Of a stretch of DNA of 64,000 nucleotides, positions 37,088-44,822 are shown piece after piece. Positions within the stretch are counted from its first letter, which is position 1. Every line of letters begins with the position of its first letter. The notes under the pieces are model-generated. The model was not told the origin of the DNA, searched no databases, and saw only the letters and a program-made list of their open reading frames with translations. The translations under genes were made by a program, and so were the position numbers. Source of the stretch: Buttiauxella sp049686335 (GTDB lineage: Bacteria > Pseudomonadota > Gammaproteobacteria > Enterobacterales > Enterobacteriaceae); the NCBI RefSeq assembly GCF_049686335.1, contig NZ_JBAVHX010000033.1, forward strand, positions 124,001 to 188,000, written 5' to 3'.

Positions 37088-37420
37088 ATTTTTTAAAAAT
37101 TAATATCGCATAAAGGTAATGCGATTTAATATCAATTAGTTACGTTGATTGTGAATTTTTAAAAACTGTACACCATTACGTTCTGAACTTAACAACCTCC
37201 TGCCGCTATTGTATTCACAGTACTTGTTTTCAGTAGCCTGGTACTGGTCATAGCGGAGCAATTTTTCTGGTTACTGGAAACTCAGAAAAATCCTATAATG
37301 TTGAAAGTATGAGAAATTTTTATGAGTAAGCGGTGCTGGCAATGCACTAAACGCCCGATGTTCTGCCTTCTCGCATATCATCTGAGTTTGTATACATATA
37401 GGAATAAGATTAAATTAATG

Positions 37421-37447
37421 TTGTACAGTCTCGACTAAGTTGTACAA
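37421..37447. promoter_or_regulatory. Putative BluR/MlrA-type operator upstream of the MerR gene
   Basis: TTGTACA at 37421-37427 and TTGTACAA at 37440-37447, 19 bases apart, 50-75 bases before the MerR-family start. A further single TGTACA lies at 37167-37172. The spacing suggests autoregulation. Confidence 0.6.
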
Positions 37448-37495
37448 TGTTTTTGGAAGTTTTAAACAAGGATGGCATACCTTTAAGGGGGACTT

Positions 37496-38239
37496 ATGGC
37501 TTCTTACAGTATCGGTGATGTGGCAGACAAGTGCGGAATTAACCCAGTGACTTTGCGCGCCTGGCAACGCAGATATGGATTGCTCAAACCCCTGCGCAGT
37601 GAAGGCGGGCACCGCCAGTTTGATGAAGCAGATATTCAGCGTATTGAAGAAATTCAACGCTGGATAAAGTCAGGGATATCGGTAAGTAAGGTAAAGGCGA
37701 TTCTTGATACAAACCAGGGGGCTTTAGATAAAGGTTGGGTAACACAACAGGAAGAGTTGATCAGTATTTTAAGGTGTGTGCGCCCGGATGCTCTACGTTG
37801 CAAAATTGTGGAATATAGTCAGCAATTTGATGCTGCGACTCTGATTGATCACGTCTACATTCCCGTTCGTCAACGGCTTGGGTTCGAACAAAATACGGTG
37901 CGCAATATTTGTGGTCTGCTCGATGGTGCACTGATTGAATATGTTGCAAACCAGCTCATTTTATCCCGTAAACGGAAGGGAAAACCTGCCCTGCTGATAA
38001 GTTGGGATGATCCCGACCGGACTCGTTTGTGGCTTGAAGCATGGCGCCTGTCCACTCAGGGCTGGCATATAGATATTCTGGCAGAACCCGTTGAATTACC
38101 GCGCCCCGAATTCTTCCCAGGTCACCATATATTTGTATGGGCCGGAAAACTCATTACCGCTCGTCAGAAAGAACAGTTGGAATACTGGCGTGAACAGGGT
38201 TACTCAATCTTCCATCACGACCCAGAATTAACCAGTTGA
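37496..38239 (+). CDS. bluR: MerR-family regulator, BluR/MlrA type
   Basis: 247 residues: an N-terminal MerR winged helix (SIGDVADKCGINPVTLRAW, RRYGLLKP, GGHRQFDEADIQRIEEI) and a C-terminal B12-binding-like domain without an evident cobalamin motif. It is closer to E. coli BluR than to MlrA in the C-terminal part (VYIPVRQRLGFEQNT, DGALIEY). BluR represses the ycgZ operon and is antagonised by the BLUF photoreceptor BluF. ycgZ is divergent here, but no BLUF-domain gene is in the window. Preceded by AAGGGGGA. Confidence 0.82.
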   Translation: MASYSIGDVADKCGINPVTLRAWQRRYGLLKPLRSEGGHRQFDEADIQRIEEIQRWIKSGISVSKVKAILDTNQGALDKGWVTQQEELISILRCVRPDALRCKIVEYSQQFDAATLIDHVYIPVRQRLGFEQNTVRNICGLLDGALIEYVANQLILSRKRKGKPALLISWDDPDRTRLWLEAWRLSTQGWHIDILAEPVELPRPEFFPGHHIFVWAGKLITARQKEQLEYWREQGYSIFHHDPELTS

Positions 38240-38328
38240 CCACCCTACGTGAAAATTTAACGCGGCAAGGGTGGTAGCATTATAAAATAATATTTACGCT
38301 ATCCGGCAGAATTAGTTAAAGTAATTTT

Positions 38329-38553
38329 TTAGCTGTAATAACCAATTATCTGCTTGTATAGATCAGCAAGAATAGCATTAGGCTCACGCTTCATTTTATT
38401 AACAAGTGCCATTTTAAGACTGTCACGGGTTACCACCTGGTTTTTGATCAACAATTCCTGTTTAACAGAAATAAGCAGCGCTGAATTAGCCAGAAACTGC
38501 TCTGGAATACAGTGAACCACCTGATCATGCATCATATCGGCCATCTGGAACAT
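38329..38553 (-). CDS. Small helical protein, possible AriR/YmgB family
   Basis: 74 residues from MFQMADMMHDQVVHC, with AGAGAG just before the ATG; 19 upstream codons of open frame are unsupported. A two-helix pattern (ALLISVKQELLIKNQVVTRD, MALVNKM, ILADLYKQIIGYY) resembles AriR/YcgZ relatives. A TTGTACAA site lies about 50 bases upstream. It converges on the MerR gene. Function unknown. Confidence 0.6.
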   Translation of the reverse strand: MFQMADMMHDQVVHCIPEQFLANSALLISVKQELLIKNQVVTRDSLKMALVNKMKREPNAILADLYKQIIGYYS

Positions 38554-38602
38554 CAACTCTCTTTTGTTAAATGAGCAATAAATGTAGTTGCGATAATGCA
38601 AA

Positions 38603-38610
38603 TTGTACAA
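38603..38610. promoter_or_regulatory. TTGTACAA site upstream of the 38553 gene
   Basis: Single perfect palindrome TTGTACAA matching the sites before ycgZ and the MerR gene, 50 bases before the 38553 start. Confidence 0.5.
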
Positions 38611-38900
38611 CAGCGATAAATAAAAAAATCCTTGCTGACAATCCCGGCAAGAATAAATGATTAAACAGATAAAAAATGAACAAACATGTCGAAAAGTAAC
38701 ATTAGAAATACATTACGCTAATTAATCTATCAGCATGATTTATCGTCATAATGCTAAATGAAAATTGTCGGGTAAGAAAAGCCCGCTTGAGAAAATAAAA
38801 AGTTAACAACTTGTAAATTACTTGTTTTTAAACTACCTTGAAATGGCTGCATCAAAACAATGCAGATATTTATTCCTGCAACACTATTTTAGAGAAATGA

Positions 38901-39149
38901 ATGATATTACCCCATACAGATTTTAAGCCCGCTCTTCCTCAGTCAGAAACACCTCTTCCGTATGAAAATGAACATATGGCCTTGAGAACCATTACTCAGC
39001 AACTCATGTCATCCAAAGCCTTAGTGACCAATAAAGACATTATAATTAAACTCATTGAACTTCTGGAAACAGAAAAGTGTGATGTGCAGAAAGACATTTT
39101 TAGGAATGTTCTGGAAAGCTTGCTACGCACCACCCCGGATGATCTTTAA
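38901..39149 (+). CDS. ariR: AriR/YmgB-like biofilm and acid-resistance regulator
   Basis: 82 residues. The core ITQQLMSSKALVTNKDIII, LIELLETE and FRNVLESLLRTTPDDL aligns with E. coli AriR, which ends LRYTADDM. AriR is a dimeric small protein reported to bind DNA and to affect biofilm formation, acid resistance and the Rcs system. It lies apart from ycgZ and on the other strand, unlike E. coli. A weak SD (AGAGAA) precedes the ATG at 38901. Confidence 0.75.
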   Translation: MILPHTDFKPALPQSETPLPYENEHMALRTITQQLMSSKALVTNKDIIIKLIELLETEKCDVQKDIFRNVLESLLRTTPDDL

Positions 39150-39638
39150 TTTTAATCATTTTTCTCAGGGAGTGAACTCCCACCACCCTCTTTTATATGC
39201 ATTTTGAGTGATTAAACCAGAAAGAAAAATTTAAACCATAGACCAGCAAGATAATAGCTGGTCTGACACAGACTCAGGATCCAATCAAAACTCTCATCAC
39301 CGTGCCATTAAATAATTTTCGTGACTCTTTTCTGACCTCAATAATATGGCAACGCGAGTGTTAATTTTCACAATATCATTTCCACTGAATTGCCATAAAG
39401 CGGCTTAGTGACACTTTAAGACTATTCTATTTTGCTTTTAAAACAGTTTCACACTTTTTCCTCTTTCTTTTTATTTTCATCAATTTCAATGATTTACAAT
39501 CGCATCAATATTTAAACACTCGAAGCAAAAATTTGCTGGACGGACGCTAACAGACTTTAGCGAATTCACCATCAGCAAAGTTGTGCCAGGCTTAAACACC
39601 GCACAGGCAAGATGCATCGCATTTTTCATTGGCTATAG
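39150..39638. other. Intergenic region upstream of the catalase locus
   Basis: About 490 AT-rich bases. Two hairpins: GGGAGTGAACTCCC at 39168-39181 just after the ariR-like gene (possible terminator) and GACCAGCAAGATAATAGCTGGTC near 39241-39263. No gene recognised. Confidence 0.45.
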
Positions 39639-39755
39639 GGAAACCTGCCAGAGATAAAGAACAGTCCATTTGAAAATTTATTTATTCATGACCTGTCTGA
39701 TATTGACTGCGCAGATAAGGAAATTATTCACGCCAGTGAAGCCGACAAAAAATGA
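39639..39755 (+). pseudogene. Remnant of a YciF/YciE-type gene (internal deletion)
   Basis: An open frame without a start codon, closed by a TAG at 39636-39638, encodes about 38 residues. NSPFENLFIHDLSDI resembles the N terminus of DUF892 ferritin-like YciF proteins (FIHLLSDTYSAEKQ), and it then passes directly into a Lys-rich end, HASEADKK, like the YciE C terminus. About 130 residues of the usual domain are missing. It sits 56 bases before the manganese catalase gene, the place of yciE in the Salmonella yciGFE-katN operon. Confidence 0.6.
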
Positions 39756-39811
39756 CGCGTGACCGGCCACAGAGCTGGCACCTGTTACCTTTTCCTTAAT
39801 CGGAGTGAGCT

Positions 39812-40735
39812 ATGTTCAGACATGTAAAACAACTGCAGTATACCGTTCGTGTTGCGGGTCCTAATCCGGGCCTCGCTAATCTTCTTCTTGAACAGTTCGG
39901 CGGCCCCCAGGGGGAACTTGCAGCTGCGTGCAGGTATTTTACTCAGGGACTGGGTGATGAGGATCCGGGACGTAAAGATCTGCTGATGGATATCGCCACA
40001 GAAGAGCTGAGTCACCTTGAGATTATTGGTTCTCTGGTTGGCATGCTTAATAAAGGCGCTAAAGGTGACCTTGCAGAAGGCGCGGAAAAAGAAGGTGAGT
40101 TATACCGCAATATCACTGGCAACGGTAATGACAGCCACCTGACGTCGCTTCTGTATGGCGGCGGCCCTGCGCTAACGAATTCCGCAGGCGTGCCGTGGAC
40201 AGCGGCCTATGTCGATACCATTGGCGAGGTGACAGCTGATTTGCGATCCAATATCGCTGCTGAGGCTCGGGCAAAGATCCTCTATGAACGCCTGATTAAT
40301 GTCACGGATGATGTGGGCGTGAAAGATGCACTCGGTTTTCTGATGACTCGCGAAGTGGCGCATCAGATGTCTTTTGAAAAAGCGCTGTACGCTATCAGCA
40401 ACAATTTCCCGCCAGGTAAACTCCCTCCAGTGGAGAAATACGCGACGGTTTATTACAACATGTCCGAAGGAAACGATGTCCGCGGCAGCTGGAATTCAGA
40501 CGAGAACTTCACCTATGTGGCACAGCCTGAACCGGCTGTTGATGGTGGAGATGGGACGGCTAGTGTCACGTTATCCGCAACTCAGAAAGCGAATCTGGAA
40601 AAACTGGCAAACCGTACGGCCTCTGACCCTGGGGTAAATCCAGTCACCGGGACTGACCTTGGCAAGGTACCTCCGGTTGAAATTGAACCAGCAGCGCAGA
40701 AGAAATCCGGAAAAGCCAAATCAGCTAAAAAATAA
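39812..40735 (+). CDS. katN: Manganese (non-heme) catalase KatN-like
   Basis: Di-manganese catalase that dismutates hydrogen peroxide in the cytoplasm. The 307-residue protein carries the ferritin-like four-helix metal site: Glu35 (GELAAACRYF), Glu65 and His68 (ATEELSHLE), Glu151 (IAAEARAKILYE) and His184 (TREVAHQMSF). A lysine-rich tail ends in KKSGKAKSAKK. In Salmonella katN belongs to the RpoS-dependent yciGFE-katN operon; here only a yciF/E remnant precedes it. GGAGTGAGCT lies before the ATG. Confidence 0.94.
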   Translation: MFRHVKQLQYTVRVAGPNPGLANLLLEQFGGPQGELAAACRYFTQGLGDEDPGRKDLLMDIATEELSHLEIIGSLVGMLNKGAKGDLAEGAEKEGELYRNITGNGNDSHLTSLLYGGGPALTNSAGVPWTAAYVDTIGEVTADLRSNIAAEARAKILYERLINVTDDVGVKDALGFLMTREVAHQMSFEKALYAISNNFPPGKLPPVEKYATVYYNMSEGNDVRGSWNSDENFTYVAQPEPAVDGGDGTASVTLSATQKANLEKLANRTASDPGVNPVTGTDLGKVPPVEIEPAAQKKSGKAKSAKK

Positions 40736-40737
40736 TA

Positions 40738-40760
40738 TCGGGCGGCCCTGTGGCCGCCAT
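40738..40760 (+). terminator. Hairpin after katN
   Basis: GGGCGGCC / GGCCGCC stem a few bases after the katN stop; no T-run, so a weak terminator or 3' stabiliser. Confidence 0.5.
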
Positions 40761-40851
40761 CCCTGTAAAATCTGCACAGACCCCATTTTCCCCTCCACTA
40801 ACCACAACATTAATGTCGAGAAAGGGTTTGTATCCTGGCCTGGAAACTGGC

Positions 40852-41622
40852 TCAGTCTATTTTCTCAGGATGCTGCTCCATTGCCAGCGCGCTGGCACTG
40901 GCGGGATCAAACAGGGAAAGACTCTCAATTTGACCCAGTATAATCACCCTTCTGAATTCCATTGCACTCCTGGGCTCTGAATCAAGAGTAATGTCATGTT
41001 CTGCATACCACTTACTGTAATTATGCTCGATACATAAATTCATTTTCTCACCATCACGATAGCCGCTCAGCATCGGGATCAGCACGATATTTGCCGTCTT
41101 TTCATACTCCAGAGTCGCCGTATGTATCATCCCTACATAAATCCGCCTCGACTTAAGCGTCACCAGCGCCAGCTCACCCTCTTCCATACACTGATACAGG
41201 AGTTGTTCGATACCGCTCGATTGCGCCAGGCGTTTATACAGCTTTTTCCTGCCGTCACCATCCAGTCTGGCGCTGCCAGCCCAGTTAGAACGATAGAGAC
41301 AAAATAATATGGCAAATGCCAGCATAATAACGACCGGAGCCTGAATGCCGAGAAAGCTCCAGTTCATAAACTCAATTTGCCAGTTGGCATAGTGCTGAGG
41401 TGCAAGGTGGAAAGTATTAACGCCGACTGACAAGCCGAGCAACAGCAACCAGATCAGAGCAGTTGCGAGCACGCCTTGCAGGACGAAAATACAGCCATAC
41501 AGCGCGACAAGAAAATAGACATCCCAGCCGAAGGAGCGCTTGATTTTAAAGCGTGTAGACAGGTCGCGACTGGTGTACCAGTAACCGCAAACCATTAGCA
41601 CCATGAATATTGCCGTTCCCAT
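40852..41622 (-). CDS. Uncharacterised membrane protein
   Basis: 256 residues, not recognised. The N-terminal half has about four hydrophobic helices (around 2-18, 34-50, 52-68 and 90-110), then a cytoplasmic-looking domain from about residue 118 rich in charged residues, with ALVTLKSRRIYVGMI and RRVIILGQIESLSLFD. The second half could be a small beta-barrel or sensor-like fold. It starts 1 base after the 65-residue gene upstream, so the two form an operon. Function unknown; a role tied to the partner protein is only inferred. Confidence 0.75.
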   Translation of the reverse strand: MGTAIFMVLMVCGYWYTSRDLSTRFKIKRSFGWDVYFLVALYGCIFVLQGVLATALIWLLLLGLSVGVNTFHLAPQHYANWQIEFMNWSFLGIQAPVVIMLAFAILFCLYRSNWAGSARLDGDGRKKLYKRLAQSSGIEQLLYQCMEEGELALVTLKSRRIYVGMIHTATLEYEKTANIVLIPMLSGYRDGEKMNLCIEHNYSKWYAEHDITLDSEPRSAMEFRRVIILGQIESLSLFDPASASALAMEQHPEKID

Positions 41623-41623
41623 G

Positions 41624-41821
41624 TTACGCCCTCTTCAGAGCGTTAACATGACGCAGGAAGTCTTGTCGTACCTCTTTGCTTTTAAAGTTAACCGAGGCGT
41701 AACCGTCCTGGTCAATAATAATCCGGTCACCATCCTCCAGGGCTTCGATAATTTCCTGATGACTGATGACCTGTAGCAACGACTCCGGGCTTGAGAAAAT
41801 CGACATAAAAAAATGGCGCAT
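41624..41821 (-). CDS. Small uncharacterised protein
   Basis: 65 residues, starting at the ATG (MRHFFMSIFSSPESLLQ) with AAGGA 9 bases upstream; a second ATG at codon 6 is possible. It is acidic in the middle (IIEALEDGDRIIIDQDG) and basic at the end (RQDFLRHVNALKRA), soluble and not recognised. It overlaps nothing and is coupled to the membrane protein gene that follows. The conserved-looking GYASVNFKSKEVRQDFLRH could be a binding surface. Confidence 0.7.
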   Translation of the reverse strand: MRHFFMSIFSSPESLLQVISHQEIIEALEDGDRIIIDQDGYASVNFKSKEVRQDFLRHVNALKRA

Positions 41822-42012
41822 AACAAGACATCCTTATTAAGGTAAAGGATAAGTCTGGTTGATTAATGATGGTGCTGCCTTAAGGTAATACTGAAAATCC
41901 TCAACTTTCATTCACGCAGATTCAATGTGGTATAGACCAGACAGCTGGCGGAGGAGTTGAAGGTGTGATGAGGCGCAACAAAGAAGAAATAGCCGTTGTT
42001 TAAGCTAACAAA
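41822..42012. other. Intergenic region between two minus-strand genes
   Basis: About 190 bases; promoter of the 41821 operon expected. Nothing else recognised. Confidence 0.35.
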
Positions 42013-42037
42013 ACACCCGTCTAACAGACGGGTGCAT
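42013..42037 (-). terminator. Terminator after penicillin acylase gene
   Basis: Stem GCACCCGTCTG / AGACGGGTGT read on the minus strand and followed by TTGTT, about 25 bases beyond the stop codon. Confidence 0.75.
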
Positions 42038-42059
42038 GCTTTTAATCGATTACCCCCTG

Positions 42060-44591
42060 CTACTCAACCTGAATAACCTCTTCACTTTCTTTATGTGCAC
42101 TGACCTCGTCAGGGGTGAGCCACAGCGGTTTTCGGCCAAAGGTTTTATACATCTCAAGCTGGTCGCGATAGTGCTTCGCAGGTGTACCGTCAGGTGCGAC
42201 AAACCCACTTTGCCCGGGTGCAACCACATCCCACGCCTGCACTTCCTCACCCTGCGCGCCAAACACAATCATGTCGTTTTCTGTGCCACGGTTTTGATAC
42301 TCCGCCTGGTGCACCGCTTCATCGGCGTTTGCCTGGGGAACACCAAAGAAGTTATTCGCTCTGAAGGTCAGCGGCATCGCAGGCGTCTTCCAGCTTGCCG
42401 GTTGGGTGCCATAGCGTTGTGAAAGTTGTTGCCAGGCTTCTTGCAGAGCGTTTCTGACAACCTCATCCTGCGACTTTCCACCAAAGATATCGACCGCCTG
42501 CGGAACGGGCGAACGCGTACCTTGTAATGCTTCGTAGAGAATTTTGGCACCCACGCTGATATTCATAGAACCCGTTGGGCCATCCTGCGTCGTTTCATAA
42601 CCGCTGGCGCTGTACCATTTGTTAAACGGCGCGGGAACCGCAGTGACAACCGTTTGTTTTAGCATGCTGGTCAGCCAGGCGTTTAAGATCGCCGAGCCTG
42701 GATGCTGCCAGGTTTTGTCATCCGTATTCATTTGATTATTACCATTCCAGCTCGCAAGCATGTCGGCAAGCTGGCGGCGCGGATCGTTGGCTGGCAATTC
42801 CTGAACCGCATGCTTTATGGATGGCAGGAATAAACGTAGATTCAGATCCTGCCGACTGGTCTTCGCAATAATGCCCCATGCCTGCTCGTGAGTGAGTTTC
42901 GGCTGTTCATCGATAAGCTTTTTGATCTCATCAACTCGATCCGCCCCTCCCCACAAGAAAGCAAAAAGATCCGATGCCGGATAACCCTCTTCTGGCGCAT
43001 TGTTCCAGTTAGCGATGTAGCCCGATTTCGGATTGTAGATTTGCGGATTGCTGGCGAATGGCAGGATGCCATCCCAGTCCCATTCACCCGTTCCGGGAAC
43101 CGGCAGGCGAGGATCGTGACCAGGTTTACGCTGCGGATACGCACCTGTATGTACATAACCGATATTTCCTTGTTTATCAGCATAATACCAGTTGATGGTT
43201 AGCGCCTGCTTTGCCGCTTGATTCGTCCACTGCGACCAGGTTTTGGCCTGCATCTGATGCGTCCAGGCCAGCAATGAAGCGACTTCTTTGCCTTCCCAGG
43301 CGCGGGATTTTGCATACGCCGTGGAGGTTTGCGGATCGTTTTTGATAACGTTGCCGTGAACCGTTCGGTAGATAGTGAAAGAAACCGGTGCGCCATCCTT
43401 CACATTAATGATTTCGCTGCGGCTGAGCATTTTCACCCACTGCCCTTGATGCTGGTAATAATCAGGCCGTTTGGCATCGAGTTTCTCGGCGAAGATATCG
43501 ACATCATCGCCAAAGCCTGCGGTCGCTCCCCAGGAGAGGGTTCCGTTATGGCCAAACACCAGGCCCGGATAGGCAAATGGCGTGTTGCCCACCACATCGT
43601 AGCCTGCGCCGTGCAGGCCAATTCCATAAGTATATGCCGGTGCGTACCAGCCAAACTGCGGCCCATTAACCATAATGGCCTTTGCATCCGCCGCTTTTGC
43701 CTTGCCGATGACCCACATATTACTGGTGGTAGGAAAGCCCGCGAGGCCATTCGCGCCACTACGTTCAAACTGATCTTCGATAACCTGTTTATTTTGCTCA
43801 TGGCTCAGCGCCAGCAAAGCACCATCATTGCCTTTTGCCAGCCTTTCAAGCATCGGTGGAGTCTGGTCGTAGCGCGGTAAATTGTAGGCAAGCTGCGTGG
43901 CCTGATTTGTGAGCTGATACGGATAGCGATGTTCGGCAGGTTCGATGGTGGTTGCGGCTGAAGGGTTAACTAACCATTTGATTTGGTTGAAAACCCCCAT
44001 GCCTTGCTTTTCACCATATTTATCTTTCAGCGCGTTATAGAGCGCAAGGTTATCAATTTCACTGGTGCTGTCAGAGAAACGGTTCGCCATCGTGCCAACG
44101 AAGATCATCGCCACATCAAAAGGCTGCCAGTGCTGCGGTTTAAAGCCGAGCGTAGAAAACTCTTTTGGCAGTAGTTTGCCGGGATCGGCATTAATCTTAT
44201 CGATCCAGGCGTTCATGCCATCGGCATAGCCCTGAAGGATCGCTTTTTCTTCGGCGGGTAATGCATCAATCTGGGCCTGAATACTGGCAGGCCAATAGTT
44301 AAGCCGGATGTCTTTATCAAACTCGAGATACTTTTGGCCCAGCACTTCTGCGACGATTCCCTGCGTGCTGCGGCGTGCCATTTCCATTTGAAAAAGTCTG
44401 TCCTGCGCCACGACGTAGCCATAGCCATAAAACAGATTTCGGGTGTCGTTGGCATAAATATGGGGAACGCCATATTCATCACGAATGATTTTTACTTCCT
44501 TGTTTTGTTCCGCTGCCGTCCCTTGCGCACTCCATAACGCAGCCACTCCTGTCAGAAAGCAACTCACTACAAGGCCATTTTTATTTTTCAT
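42060..44591 (-). CDS. pac: Penicillin G acylase (penicillin amidase) precursor
   Basis: Periplasmic N-terminal nucleophile hydrolase that cleaves phenylacetyl amides, including penicillin G. The 843 residues resemble E. coli W and Kluyvera PGA precursors (about 846). A signal peptide spans about 1-27, followed by the alpha chain (VKIIRDEYGVPHIYAND), a spacer and the beta chain, which begins at the nucleophile Ser290 in FPTTSNMWVIGK, the same number as in E. coli. The autoprocessing and binding motifs NGPQFGWYAPAYTYGIG and QSGFVAPDGT are intact. AGAGGA precedes the ATG. No phenylacetate or hydroxyphenylacetate genes are adjacent. Confidence 0.96.
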   Translation of the reverse strand: MKNKNGLVVSCFLTGVAALWSAQGTAAEQNKEVKIIRDEYGVPHIYANDTRNLFYGYGYVVAQDRLFQMEMARRSTQGIVAEVLGQKYLEFDKDIRLNYWPASIQAQIDALPAEEKAILQGYADGMNAWIDKINADPGKLLPKEFSTLGFKPQHWQPFDVAMIFVGTMANRFSDSTSEIDNLALYNALKDKYGEKQGMGVFNQIKWLVNPSAATTIEPAEHRYPYQLTNQATQLAYNLPRYDQTPPMLERLAKGNDGALLALSHEQNKQVIEDQFERSGANGLAGFPTTSNMWVIGKAKAADAKAIMVNGPQFGWYAPAYTYGIGLHGAGYDVVGNTPFAYPGLVFGHNGTLSWGATAGFGDDVDIFAEKLDAKRPDYYQHQGQWVKMLSRSEIINVKDGAPVSFTIYRTVHGNVIKNDPQTSTAYAKSRAWEGKEVASLLAWTHQMQAKTWSQWTNQAAKQALTINWYYADKQGNIGYVHTGAYPQRKPGHDPRLPVPGTGEWDWDGILPFASNPQIYNPKSGYIANWNNAPEEGYPASDLFAFLWGGADRVDEIKKLIDEQPKLTHEQAWGIIAKTSRQDLNLRLFLPSIKHAVQELPANDPRRQLADMLASWNGNNQMNTDDKTWQHPGSAILNAWLTSMLKQTVVTAVPAPFNKWYSASGYETTQDGPTGSMNISVGAKILYEALQGTRSPVPQAVDIFGGKSQDEVVRNALQEAWQQLSQRYGTQPASWKTPAMPLTFRANNFFGVPQANADEAVHQAEYQNRGTENDMIVFGAQGEEVQAWDVVAPGQSGFVAPDGTPAKHYRDQLEMYKTFGRKPLWLTPDEVSAHKESEEVIQVE

Positions 44592-44822
44592 TGTATCCTC
44601 TTACGGATGAAAGACTCGCAAAACGATACTAGCAATGGAACTGGCATTATCCATTTCAAACGCTCAGTTTTGGATAAAATCGTGAGCGTGGTAACTAATT
44701 TAATCATTCATCTTTTTCAGTTAATCATAAAAATATGAATCACGAATTATTACGCTACCTGATAATTTTTGTCATTGATGGTGATATCGGACTTGCACCA
44801 GGTGGACTATATATTGGGGGGA

